25,019 nucleotides of DNA from Armatimonadota bacterium (GCA_014381035.1 JACMIS010000122.1:1-25019), one strand, 5' to 3'; shown: positions 8,996 through 17,916, counted from the stretch's first letter. The notes: a model not told the origin generated them from the sequence alone. Numbers and translations: made by a program.

Positions 8996-9050
8996 ATTAT
9001 GTCAGATATTCAGTACCCACTGTGTTAAATCCATGTTAAATTTTCGTTAA
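8996..9050 (-). promoter_or_regulatory. Pho-box-like direct repeats and -10 element upstream of pseudopilin gene
   Basis: On the minus strand TTAACG, TTAACA and TTAACA occur with exactly 5 bp between them (plus-strand positions 9045-9050, 9034-9039, 9023-9028; period 11 bp). A -10-like CATAAT follows (9001-8996), with no -35 consensus. The arrangement matches the Bacillus PhoP box pattern TT(A/C/T)ACA-N5 repeated, which acts where the -35 is missing. A start near 8989 would leave a leader of about 75 nt. The regulator is not in the window, so assignment to Pho is inference. Confidence 0.5.
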
Positions 9051-9125
9051 GTTTTAGCAGACGTTCATCCTATACCAGAAATCAAAGATCACATGCAGTA
9101 ACAGGACCGTTCCCATTCTCTTAAC

Positions 9126-9155
9126 TTGACAAATAAACTCCCCTGTTGATAAAAT
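9126..9155 (+). promoter_or_regulatory. Sigma70-type promoter of glnA
   Basis: TTGACA (9126-9131), 18 bp, TAAAAT (9150-9155). The predicted start near 9162 gives a ~66-nt leader. That leader holds an imperfect hairpin, GGCACCCGG (9165-9173) with CCGGATGCC (9188-9196), one mismatch and a 14-nt loop. It may affect translation; no known riboswitch was recognised. Confidence 0.7.
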
Positions 9156-9227
9156 CTCGCGCACGGCACCCGGTTTATTACGTTCCGCCGGATGCCTTCC
9201 CATACACAGATAAGGTAACACAAGCGC

Positions 9228-10643
9228 ATGACCATAACCGAAGTCGTCGAAATGGCGCAAGAGTTCAAGGTAGTAGACTTCAAGTTCTGTGATCTGTTTG
9301 GCGCGTGGCAACACTTCTCGATCCCTGCCGCGTCGCTCAAAGCAGATATGTTCAGCGAGGGCTTGGGGTTCGACGGCTCCTCGATTCGTGGCTTTCAGCG
9401 TATCAACGAGTCGGATATGCTCCTTTTCCCCGACCCGGATTATGTGTTTCCGGATCAATTCACCGAAATCCCGACGCTATCCATCGTATGCGACGTTCGC
9501 AATCCGGACGAGACGTATACGCCCTATTCCCGCGACCCGCGAAATATCGCCCGAAAAGCCGAAGCGTATCTGAAAACGACCGAAATCGCGGACACGGCTT
9601 TTTTCGGCGCAGAGGCGGAGTTTTATCTGTTCAACGAAGTCCGCTACGAGTACAACGCCAACTCGTCCATGCACTTCGTTGACTCCGATGAAGGCGCGTG
9701 GAATACGGCTCGCGACGACGCTCCGAACCTCGGCTACAAGATCCCCTACAAAGGTGGCTACTTTCCGGTCGCGCCAAGCGATCAGTATCAGGACATTCGC
9801 ACCGAGATGATGCTGACCATGATGGACGCGGGCATTGATGTCGAGGTCCAGCACCACGAAGTCGGCACGGCGGGACAGGCGGAGATCGACCTGCGCTTCC
9901 AACCGCTCCTCAAACACGCCGACGACATGCTCTTATACAAGTACATCGTGAAAAATGTCGCCCGCCAGAACGGCTTGACGGCGACGTTCATGCCAAAGCC
10001 GTTGTTTCAGGACAACGGTTCCGGGATGCACACGCACGTTTCATTCTGGAAAAACGGTCAAACGCTGATGTTCGACGAGAACGGCTACGCGAAGTTATCG
10101 GAATTGGCGGTGTACTATATCGGGGGAATCCTGAAGCACGCCGCCGCGATCTTAGCGTTCGCCGCGCCGACGACCAACTCGTACCGTCGCCTCGTTCCCG
10201 GCTACGAAGCCCCGATCTATCTTGCCTATTCCGGTCGCAACCGCTCGGCATGTTGTCGCATTCCGGCGTACTCGAAAACCCCGAAGGCGACCCGCGTCGA
10301 GTTTCGCGCCCCGGATCCGTCTTGCAACCCGTATCTGGCGTTCGCGGCGATCCTGATGGCGGGACTGGACGGCATTCAGAACAAAATCGTCCCGCCCGCC
10401 CCGGTGGACGCCGACATTTACGAAATGTCGCCCGAGGAGTTAGCGCGTCTGGGCGTAAAGCAAGCCCCCGGCAGCCTCGAAGAAGCATTGGACTCGCTGG
10501 AAGCGGACCACGAATTCCTGTTGGAAGGTGGTGTGTTTACCAAGGACCTGATCGAAACCTACATCGCGTTGAAGCGGAACGAAGTGGACGCGATTCGTCT
10601 GCGCCCGCACCCGTATGAGTTCGCCATGTATTATAGCGTGTAA
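9228..10643 (+). CDS. glnA: Glutamine synthetase type I (beta-like)
   Basis: A 471-residue enzyme, close to the 469 of enterobacterial GlnA, making glutamine from glutamate and ammonia. Visible motifs: [11 protein letters not shown] and [12 protein letters not shown] near the N-terminus; [11 protein letters not shown] (metal-binding Glu); [69 protein letters not shown]. Tyr398 lies in [11 protein letters not shown], which matches the adenylylation-site region around Tyr397 of the GSI-beta group. Covalent control by GlnE is therefore possible, though no glnE is in the window. The ATG has a distant AAGG (about 12 bp). It is monocistronic and ends at a shared terminator. Confidence 0.95.
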   Translation: MTITEVVEMAQEFKVVDFKFCDLFGAWQHFSIPAASLKADMFSEGLGFDGSSIRGFQRINESDMLLFPDPDYVFPDQFTEIPTLSIVCDVRNPDETYTPYSRDPRNIARKAEAYLKTTEIADTAFFGAEAEFYLFNEVRYEYNANSSMHFVDSDEGAWNTARDDAPNLGYKIPYKGGYFPVAPSDQYQDIRTEMMLTMMDAGIDVEVQHHEVGTAGQAEIDLRFQPLLKHADDMLLYKYIVKNVARQNGLTATFMPKPLFQDNGSGMHTHVSFWKNGQTLMFDENGYAKLSELAVYYIGGILKHAAAILAFAAPTTNSYRRLVPGYEAPIYLAYSGRNRSACCRIPAYSKTPKATRVEFRAPDPSCNPYLAFAAILMAGLDGIQNKIVPPAPVDADIYEMSPEELARLGVKQAPGSLEEALDSLEADHEFLLEGGVFTKDLIETYIALKRNEVDAIRLRPHPYEFAMYYSV

Positions 10644-10659
10644 ATGATGCCGTCAAAAA

Positions 10660-10700
10660 TCGCCTTAGCGGGAAACGCTAAGGCGACTTTGTCTTTTTTG
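10660..10700. terminator. Bidirectional terminator containing the stop codon of the convergent gene
   Basis: TCGCCTTAGCG (10660-10670), loop GGAAA, CGCTAAGGCGA (10676-10686): an 11-bp perfect stem. It is followed by a T-rich stretch on the plus strand and by TTTTTG on the minus strand. The TAG stop of the minus-strand BNR gene (10678-10680) lies inside the stem. Confidence 0.88.
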
Positions 10701-11838
10701 ACGATTCCGTCACACTATGCGTGAGCACCGTAGCTTCAAGACCGTCGCGGCTAGTCCAGACGGCGACCACGGGACCGTTTCCTCGTGTCGGTGCGGCGAC
10801 GACCGGGTTGGTGGCGTTTCGGGCTAACCTCCATTGCTCGGGGTGTCCCGGCGCGGAGGCGATAGCACCGGCACGTTCGCCGGACCATATGAAATAGGAA
10901 CCATCCGGCGTTGCGGCTACCCAACCCTGCCGACCGACGCCCAGACTTTTTTCCGCCCGCCCCGGCTCGCAGGTAAATATCTCGCCTTCACGCCGCCAGA
11001 AGGTTGTCACCGTGCCGTTGGAGGACACCGAAAGTGCGCCGCCATCCATCGGGCAGGCGTTGAGAACCCACGTTCCCATCCCTAATTTCTCCGCCTTGCC
11101 GAATGATTTGCCGCCATCGCGGGACGTGACGAGGTACATATCGCGTGCGCCGCCGAGGAAGTTGCGCCACATGACATACAGATCTCCGCTTCCATCGAAC
11201 GCCAGCGATGGGTGGCAACATTCGCAAATCGTGCCGTCAGGCGACGCATATACCCGGACGTTTTTGCTCCAGGAAATGCCGCCGTCTCGTGAGAGTGACG
11301 AATAGAGTTGGGTACCCTTGTCGCGAAGATCGAGCCAGGTACAGGCGATCATCCCATCGCCGGAGGCGGTCATCGCGTGCAATCCTTCGCGAGCGGCGTC
11401 CGGGGTGTCGTTGATCCGTACCCGACCACGCCAGGTCTTACCTTTATCGAACGAGTGCCACGCTAGCAGATCACCGTCCTTACCCGCACCCCGGACGCCG
11501 GAAATGGCGGAAATTACAACGCTCTTCTCGGTAACGATGACTCGGGGACCCCGCCGCATCCCCAGAGAAAGGTTGCTCACCCGCGCTACCAGGACCGGTA
11601 TGTCGTATGTTTTCCCCCCGTCGGGCGAGACGGCACAATAGATCGAATCTCCCATGCCAAACGCCACATAAACCCGTCCGTTTGACCCGACTGCGACCTG
11701 CGGCTCTTTCGCCTCGGCGAACGTGATACCGGGCGCGATTTTGACCACCGCAGGCGCGTCGCCAGGATGGGAAGCGGCAAGAATCGGTAAGGAAAGCAAA
11801 ACGCCAAAGGCTGAGACACGAGCAGAAAACCGTATCAT
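10678..11838 (-). CDS. Secreted BNR/Asp-box (sialidase-fold) protein with CECC motif
   Basis: A 386-residue protein with an N-terminal signal peptide (MIRFSARVSAFGVLLSLPIL, cleavage near ASH). Four Asp-box repeats are visible: SPDGGKTY (71-78), SFDKGKTW (129-136), SRDGGISW (183-190) and SRDGGKSF (239-246). These point to a six-bladed beta-propeller of the sialidase/BNR type. Catalytic sialidase residues are not evident, so hydrolase activity should not be assumed. A Cys cluster CECCHPS (205-211) and a later NACPMDGG (260-267) could bind metal. From memory, BNR proteins with similar C-x-C-C and C-P motifs occur near copper or cytochrome genes. It overlaps the upstream Cys-rich protein gene by ATGA, so translation is coupled. 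Confidence 0.8.
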   Translation of the reverse strand: MIRFSARVSAFGVLLSLPILAASHPGDAPAVVKIAPGITFAEAKEPQVAVGSNGRVYVAFGMGDSIYCAVSPDGGKTYDIPVLVARVSNLSLGMRRGPRVIVTEKSVVISAISGVRGAGKDGDLLAWHSFDKGKTWRGRVRINDTPDAAREGLHAMTASGDGMIACTWLDLRDKGTQLYSSLSRDGGISWSKNVRVYASPDGTICECCHPSLAFDGSGDLYVMWRNFLGGARDMYLVTSRDGGKSFGKAEKLGMGTWVLNACPMDGGALSVSSNGTVTTFWRREGEIFTCEPGRAEKSLGVGRQGWVAATPDGSYFIWSGERAGAIASAPGHPEQWRLARNATNPVVAAPTRGNGPVVAVWTSRDGLEATVLTHSVTESSKKTKSP

Positions 11839-12614
11839 TTTTTGATGTACCCTTCCGGGGATTTCACGGTAGATGGGGTGGTTTTCGCTTTCGTCAAAAA
11901 CTCCCCGATACAGGGCGGACAACAGAAAATATAGGTCTTGCCACCGATCACCCAGGGCAATTTCGCATTCGGCTTCGTCTCGGAGATCGGGCAAACCGCG
12001 TCGCCCGGATTTACCTTCGCGTCGTGCATCGGGATCACGCTGGCATATTTTTGGTAAGGCGATGTGCTTCCGTTCGCCACGATGTCGGACTCCGTGTATA
12101 GCCCCCCGGGCAGAAGAAACAGTCTCTTATCCGCCGCTGACAGGGGCTTGCCTCCGCTACTCGGTAGCGCGTTCGTGGGGTAAAGCGGCTCGAAAGCGTC
12201 TAACTCTTTCCGAAGCCTTGCGTACTCGGCTTTGGTCTTTGTGGCATCGCCTTCGTCCGCGTATTTGTCTACGCGCTCGGCAAGAATAGCGACGGCATCT
12301 ACCCGCTTTTTCAACGCCGCCATTTTCGCGGGAGATAGGGCTGTTGACTTATAAGGGAGGGTGACGACACTATCGCGAAGCGAAAAGACGATGTCGTGAA
12401 CCTCGGGCAGTTGACCGGTCTGGATCGCTTCCTCGAGGCTCTTGCGGTCCGCGAGGATATATGCCCAGGTTTCTCCCGCTTTGGCGAAAACCATAGCGGC
12501 AGTCTTTTTCGGCATCGCGCCGGTTTTTTTTGCCGGGAAAGTGTCGAGGGATTGTGCTGTCGCCGAATTAGCGATCAAGACGGCTGTCATAGCCACGAAA
12601 AGGGAAGCAGTCAT
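11835..12614 (-). CDS. Secreted Cys-rich YHS/TRASH-like putative metal-binding protein
   Basis: A 259-residue protein with a signal peptide (MTASLFVAMTAVLIANSATA, cut near residue 20-21). The middle (~95-145) is a charged, probably helical region: MAALKKRVDAVAILAERVDK and on. After a linker comes FLLPGGLYTESDI and the C-terminal domain. That domain has Cys208 (AVCPISETKPN), then WVIGGKTYIFCCPPCIGEF with Cys231, Cys232 and Cys235. The layout CP-x(~20)-FCCPPC resembles YHS/TRASH-type heavy-metal domains seen in secreted proteins of Planctomycetes and relatives. Copper or another soft metal is a plausible ligand, but this is inference. No clear Shine-Dalgarno precedes the ATG; the preceding gene ends 40 bp upstream. 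Confidence 0.72.
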   Translation of the reverse strand: MTASLFVAMTAVLIANSATAQSLDTFPAKKTGAMPKKTAAMVFAKAGETWAYILADRKSLEEAIQTGQLPEVHDIVFSLRDSVVTLPYKSTALSPAKMAALKKRVDAVAILAERVDKYADEGDATKTKAEYARLRKELDAFEPLYPTNALPSSGGKPLSAADKRLFLLPGGLYTESDIVANGSTSPYQKYASVIPMHDAKVNPGDAVCPISETKPNAKLPWVIGGKTYIFCCPPCIGEFLTKAKTTPSTVKSPEGYIKK

Positions 12615-12654
12615 ATGTCGTTTATTCTACCGGTATTGTAAAGGTTCGGAGTCG

Positions 12655-13368
12655 CTACTTCGCCGCTACCGCGTTATTGAGTGGCAACACTTTCACATCA
12701 TCTATCCAGTAGGTTGTGCCCGGTTCACGCAGAAACAACATCACCCAGGTGTTGTTGTCCTCACCCTTGGCTATGCGTCGGCGGAAGGTTTTTACGGATA
12801 CTTTGCGCCACTCAGGACCGGCAGATAAATCCTGCGTGGTCAACAGCGATTTTTCTCCGACGCGCATGGCAAGAGTGACTTTCGTTTGTTTCGAGGCACG
12901 AACCCAGGCGGACACCTCATAATCCCGATCTGTTGGCAACACGCGGATCTGAGCGAACTGGATGTGACCGAAACGAACTTTCTCCAAATCGACCCGTTGT
13001 GAACGCTTACCGCCGTGAAATATCGTTTCATCCGGAGCATACTCCGCACTGATATCCGCCCAGGCGGAGTTATCGAACCAAAGACCGTTCCCGGCTATCG
13101 TGCCCTTGATTTTTGCGACGTTGGTTTTAACCGGATCGGGAGCAGGCGAGATGTATCCGTCTTCGAAATCGCCACTCGCGATCAGGTTACCATCGGCAGA
13201 AAGCAACTCCTGTGGTGGCGGTGCTTCCGCGTTCTTCACCACCCGCCCCGACGAAACAACCGGGGATGGTTCGGTCTTCGTCTGGCGGAACGCGAGCACG
13301 GTGAGCAAGACGATAGCCGAAAGCAAAACAATCAACCCGACCGGTTTAATAATGACTTTCATAGTCAT
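12655..13368 (-). CDS. Membrane-anchored carbohydrate-binding-module-like protein
   Basis: A 237-residue protein with one N-terminal membrane segment (VGLIVLLSAIVLLTVLAF, about residues 10-27) and no obvious cleavage site, so it is probably anchored and faces outward. A Pro-rich linker follows. From ~58 the pattern NLIASGDFEDG, RSQRVDL, YEVSAWVRAS, WRKVSVKTF and TYWIDDVKVLPL is that of CBM4/9-like jelly-roll domains, which end with a conserved Asp-Asp-Val strand. Ligand unknown. It starts at 13366-13368 with AGGA six bases upstream. It is the first gene of a three-gene minus-strand operon with the Cys-rich and BNR proteins. Confidence 0.72.
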   Translation of the reverse strand: MTMKVIIKPVGLIVLLSAIVLLTVLAFRQTKTEPSPVVSSGRVVKNAEAPPPQELLSADGNLIASGDFEDGYISPAPDPVKTNVAKIKGTIAGNGLWFDNSAWADISAEYAPDETIFHGGKRSQRVDLEKVRFGHIQFAQIRVLPTDRDYEVSAWVRASKQTKVTLAMRVGEKSLLTTQDLSAGPEWRKVSVKTFRRRIAKGEDNNTWVMLFLREPGTTYWIDDVKVLPLNNAVAAK

Positions 13369-13395
13369 AGCCTATCCTTATGCCCTGCATATGAT

Positions 13396-13428
13396 TGCGA
13401 AATTATTTTCGCATGCCCGATTGTACAA
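13396..13428 (-). promoter_or_regulatory. Promoter with overlapping palindromic operator for the CBM/Cys-rich/BNR operon
   Basis: On the minus strand TTGTAC (13428-13423), 17 bp, then TAATTT (13405-13400). The start site would be near 13393, about 25 nt before the ATG. The perfect inverted repeat TGCGAAA-TTAT-TTTCGCA (13396-13413) covers the -10 element, the position expected of a repressor operator. The -35 itself lies in the palindrome TTGTACAA (13421-13428). Confidence 0.5.
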
Positions 13429-13487
13429 TTTTTTCTTGTATTTTGCAAGGTGTTCTAATCTTCTGATACAGATTTGTTTTTAATCGC

Positions 13488-13501
13488 GCCGTTGCAACGG
13501 C
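13488..13501. promoter_or_regulatory. 14-bp perfect palindrome, candidate operator
   Basis: GCCGTTGCAACGGC is an exact 14-bp palindrome about 75 bp before the Gfo/Idh gene. It is a plausible repressor site for the sugar-metabolism pair. I could not place a convincing promoter next to it. The rest of the 206-bp intergenic region is AT-rich without further clear signals. Confidence 0.4.
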
Positions 13502-13574
13502 AGACGAGGGAGGTATTCGCATCGGTTTGCGTGAACCAAACTATTGAAACATCTTTTTGAAAGCAGAGTAGCCC

Positions 13575-14621
13575 ATGTCGTTATCGAACAGCGGAAAATA
13601 CCGCGTTGCCATTATCGGATGCGGGGGACGTGCCCGCGCCCATATGCCCGGTTTGAAAGCCGATGATCGGGTCCATATCGTCTCGCTCGCCGATGTCCGC
13701 GCCGAGTCCGCGGAGTTGTTCGCAACCGACTTCGCGCTGGACGCACGGATATATACGGATTACAAGGAACTGCTCAAAGAGGAACGTCCCGATGTCGTGG
13801 TTGCTACGCTCTGGACCGCGCTTCATCTACCGGTGATCCGTGATTGTATTCAGGCAGGGGTGAAAGTGATACTTTCCGAAAAGCCGATGGCGGCGACCTG
13901 GGGCGAGTGCGAGGAGATAGCCCGTCTCGCGGAGGAGAGCGGAATCCTGTTGACGTTCTGCCACCAACGCCGGTTCGCGTCCGGGAACATCAAGGTACGC
14001 GAACTCCTGGAGGCGGGGCAGTTCGGCAAGATAGAGCGCATGGACCTGTTCTCTCCCCCGCATTTACTGGACTGCGGAACACATTCCGTAGACCAGGCAC
14101 TGTCATTCAACGGCGAGTACCCGGTAACGTGGGTGCATGGAGCCGTGGACCTGACGGAAACGGTCAACTTTTTTAACGTTCCCGCCGAAGGGATGTTTAC
14201 CGGGATGTTCTACTTCGAGAACGGCGTCTTCGGGACGATACGCACTGGCATGCTGAATCTGGATTTCTGGGGCGGCGTGCGCGTCACCGGGAGTGATGGT
14301 TTTATCGAAGTGATGTGGGACGGGCAGATCCGCCGCGCGGTGGTTTACAGTGCTCCGGGCTGGAAGTTTCCTGCTGTCGAGGAGGTGCCGGAGGAACAGA
14401 TGATCGGACTGGTCAAAAACGCACTGGACTGCCTCGAATCCGGCGCGGAGCCGGAACTCTCGTATAAGAGAGCACTCAAGGCAGGCGAGATTTTGTTCGC
14501 GTTTTATGCGTCCGCCCAGCGACATGAGCGGGTGACACTTCCTTTGACGGGAGTCGTCGGGAACCCGCTCCATGAGATGCTGGCAAGCGGTCTGGGAAAA
14601 CCAAAGGGGGAAACGGTATGA
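13575..14621 (+). CDS. Gfo/Idh/MocA-family NAD(P)-dependent oxidoreductase
   Basis: A 348-residue protein. The N-terminal Rossmann motif is VAIIGCGGRARAHMPGL (11-27), with acidic Asp40 after the second strand (VSLADVR). The family EKP motif is at 102-104 (ILSEKPMAATW), supplying the catalytic Lys. The C-terminal alpha/beta domain includes LLDCGTHSVDQAL, where the His is in the usual substrate-binding position. Members oxidise or reduce sugars, inositols or their derivatives; the substrate cannot be read from sequence. The stop overlaps the next start as ATGA, so it is coupled to a sugar isomerase/epimerase-type TIM barrel, a common pairing in sugar catabolism. The start lacks a strong Shine-Dalgarno. 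Confidence 0.9.
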   Translation: MSLSNSGKYRVAIIGCGGRARAHMPGLKADDRVHIVSLADVRAESAELFATDFALDARIYTDYKELLKEERPDVVVATLWTALHLPVIRDCIQAGVKVILSEKPMAATWGECEEIARLAEESGILLTFCHQRRFASGNIKVRELLEAGQFGKIERMDLFSPPHLLDCGTHSVDQALSFNGEYPVTWVHGAVDLTETVNFFNVPAEGMFTGMFYFENGVFGTIRTGMLNLDFWGGVRVTGSDGFIEVMWDGQIRRAVVYSAPGWKFPAVEEVPEEQMIGLVKNALDCLESGAEPELSYKRALKAGEILFAFYASAQRHERVTLPLTGVVGNPLHEMLASGLGKPKGETV

Positions 14622-15370
14622 AAGTTGGACTGATCGGTATCGTCGGCGCGGAAGCGAAAGCCGACTTCTGGGGGACAATGGGGCGGGTCGCGGAAATCGG
14701 CTACGCCGGTGTGGAAGCGACGGAGTACGCTCTGCTCGATGGCGACGTTGCGGCGAATCTCGCCCGCTTCCGCGCACTCGGGTTGGACTTTCTGACGACA
14801 AGCGCAAGCCGGGAAGATCTGCGGGACCGCTTCGACGACGTGAGGGCGAAAGCCGTCGCGGTCAAATCGCCGCGTATTTCGGTCTGGTGGAGTCCCGCCG
14901 ACACCAAAGAGGGGCTTCTTCGCGATGCCGAACTTTACAACACGGCGGGGGCGAAACTGGCGGAGGAAGGCATCAAACTCTGCTATCACAATCACGACCA
15001 GGAATTCCGCAACACCATTGACGGTGCGTATGCTCTCGATGTTCTCGCGCTCAACACCGATCCGAACGCCGTCTACTTCACGATTGACATCGGCTGGGTC
15101 GCTATCGGTGGCGAGGACCCGGCGCGGGTTTTGAGGCGGCTCAAAGGGCGTGTCCCGGCTATCCATGTCAAGGATTTCGCCGACCTGTCGGACCGCGGCA
15201 GTTTTACGACAGTCGGTACGGGGGCGGTCCCGATTGCCGACGGTATGATCGCGGCGCGAGAAACCGGGGTCGAGTGGGCGGTCGTCGAGCAGGACAAACT
15301 TCGCCATCTATCCGCGTGGGACACGGTGACAACCAGTTTCCTGAACTTGAAAGAGCAAGGATTGGTTTAG
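14618..15370 (+). CDS. Sugar phosphate isomerase/epimerase-type TIM-barrel protein
   Basis: A 250-residue protein of the xylose-isomerase-like/AP-endonuclease-2 TIM-barrel superfamily. Visible family blocks: IGYAGVEATEY near residue 30; KLCYHNHDQEF with its His and Glu; FTIDIGWVAIGGEDP; VPAIHVKDFADL; and a C-terminal WAVVEQD. The acidic and His residues are those that bind the divalent metal. It probably isomerises or epimerises a sugar or inositol derivative in the same pathway as the upstream oxidoreductase. It starts inside the oxidoreductase stop (ATGA) and ends just before a strong terminator. Confidence 0.88.
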   Translation: MKVGLIGIVGAEAKADFWGTMGRVAEIGYAGVEATEYALLDGDVAANLARFRALGLDFLTTSASREDLRDRFDDVRAKAVAVKSPRISVWWSPADTKEGLLRDAELYNTAGAKLAEEGIKLCYHNHDQEFRNTIDGAYALDVLALNTDPNAVYFTIDIGWVAIGGEDPARVLRRLKGRVPAIHVKDFADLSDRGSFTTVGTGAVPIADGMIAARETGVEWAVVEQDKLRHLSAWDTVTTSFLNLKEQGLV

Positions 15371-15374
15371 CAAG

Positions 15375-15414
15375 CTTTAGCCCTCTCCCACGGGGCGGTG
15401 GGAGAGGGCTAAAG
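15375..15414. terminator. 17-bp perfect hairpin acting as shared terminator, repeat-like
   Basis: A 17-bp arm beginning CTTTAGCCCTCTCCC (15375-15391) pairs perfectly with 15398-15414 around the loop GGGGCG. It sits 4 bp after the TIM-barrel stop, and the TAG of the convergent GNAT gene (15409-15411) lies in its 3' arm. U-tracts are poor on both sides. The CCCTCTCCC core resembles the palindromic element inside dinG, so it may be a dispersed repeat serving as a terminator. Confidence 0.7.
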
Positions 15415-15912
15415 AGTTCTCGACAGGACGACGCTACGGTAATTGACGTTGCCCCATTGCGTGTAGCCGATGTGCCGATAGCCGAGGCGATTGTAGAACG
15501 CAATTAGCCCGGTCGCCGGTTCCGCAGTATCGAGCCCCATTTCTCTGGCACCGTTCAAACGCGCTGTCTCTTCCGCCTGCGCGATCAGTGCCGCCCCGAT
15601 GCCCAGCCCTTGCTGATCCGGGTCCACGGCATATTGCCCGAAGTGCCATAACGTATCCCGATACCACGCGCAATATTGATCGGATCAAGGAGAATACACT
15701 GTGATGGTGCCAAGAACGCTTCCAGTGGTATCATCCACAGCGACGAAGGCGAAGCCGGATGCCAGACGACTGCGTGTCGCTTCGACATCCTGCACGGACG
15801 CGACGAACCACATCCCCTGCTCTTTAAGCGGCGCATAGGCGCGATGAAGAAGACGGGTAATCGCCTCCAAATCATCCCGGTTCGCGTCGTAAGAGCGGAT
15901 GGTATACGTCAC
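15409..15912 (-). pseudogene. GNAT-family N-acetyltransferase interrupted by an in-frame TGA
   Basis: Reading one frame from the GTG at 15910-15912, the first 75 codons give an N-terminal GNAT half: TYTIRSYDANRDDLEAITRL, then FAFVAVDDTTGSVLGTITVY. A TGA at 15685-15687 then interrupts it. With no frame change the reading continues HFGQYAVDPDQQGLGIGAAL, including the acetyl-CoA-binding motif (QGLGIGA), and a normal C-terminus (GLIAFYNRLGYR, NYRSVVLSRTL) to the TAG at 15409. Total length is 167 codons, typical for GNAT. TGA ends many other genes here, so this is a nonsense mutation, a sequencing error or readthrough. The GTG overlaps the stop of the membrane-protein gene (GTGA), which supports the start. 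Confidence 0.8.
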
Positions 15913-16235
15913 AGGAAGGAAGCCTTGTATGACTCTGCCTGACGTTTTCGTTGACCGACTGCCTCTTCCTTGACCAAAAGCACCAATGCTATCGAACCGG
16001 AAAAAACAATACCCAATATCATCCAGACTCTTTCCAACGCGGTGAAAGGAACCCACCCGATCTTCGACATTCGGTATAAACCCGCAAGAAAAAAAGCGTT
16101 CCCGAGAAAAATATGAACCCAGGTCCCGTAAGGAATCAAGCGGCGTGTCGACGATATTGTTATCCAGAGGGATAGTCCGACACAAAAGTTCACAATACCG
16201 AGTAGGTCTCGAGTCAAAGATTTGTAAATATCCAT
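15909..16235 (-). CDS. Small three-helix membrane protein of unknown function
   Basis: A 108-residue protein with three hydrophobic segments: LLGIVNFCVGLSLWITI (~10-28), WVHIFLGNAFFLAGLY (~41-57) and VWMILGIVFSGSIALVLLV (~72-90). A basic tail follows (QRKRQAESYK). I do not recognise the family. The ATG at 16233-16235 is preferred over an in-frame TTG two codons upstream; a weak GAGA lies upstream. It follows pyrB by 74 bp on the same strand and overlaps the GNAT start by four bases. No conserved catalytic residues are visible. Confidence 0.7.
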   Translation of the reverse strand: MDIYKSLTRDLLGIVNFCVGLSLWITISSTRRLIPYGTWVHIFLGNAFFLAGLYRMSKIGWVPFTALERVWMILGIVFSGSIALVLLVKEEAVGQRKRQAESYKASFL

Positions 16236-16309
16236 GATCAACGTCTCATCAATGCCCCTGTGGCTTTACTCCGCCTGGCGCACCTACGAAGTTTTCAATA
16301 CCGTTTCTT

Positions 16310-17885
<1,576 letters not shown>

Positions 17886-17887
17886 TC

Positions 17888-17916
17888 AGTATAGCGGGGA
17901 AGGAAGCTGGAGTCAA
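17888..17916 (-). promoter_or_regulatory. Strong sigma70-type promoter of pyrR-pyrB
   Basis: On the minus strand TTGACT (17916-17911), exactly 17 bp, TATACT (17893-17888). The start site is expected near 17881, giving a leader of about 53 nt that holds the PyrR-binding loop. The region 17917-18089 upstream, towards dinG, has no other feature that I can support. Confidence 0.85.

Noticed and set aside
9061..9070. CGTTCATCC before glnA, like the 5' strand of the glutamine riboswitch
   Set aside because: It lies upstream of the glnA promoter and would not be transcribed from it. No GGAAGTAGG-like partner follows.
10678..11838. Annotation of the Asp-box protein as an active exo-sialidase
   Set aside because: Asp boxes only show the propeller fold. 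I cannot find the Arg triad and catalytic Tyr/Glu pattern, and the CECC motif points elsewhere.
15685..15687. Recoding of TGA as a sense codon (genetic code change or selenocysteine)
   Set aside because: TGA ends several intact genes in this window, for example at 942, 1844 and 14619. No SECIS-like hairpin directly after the codon was evident.
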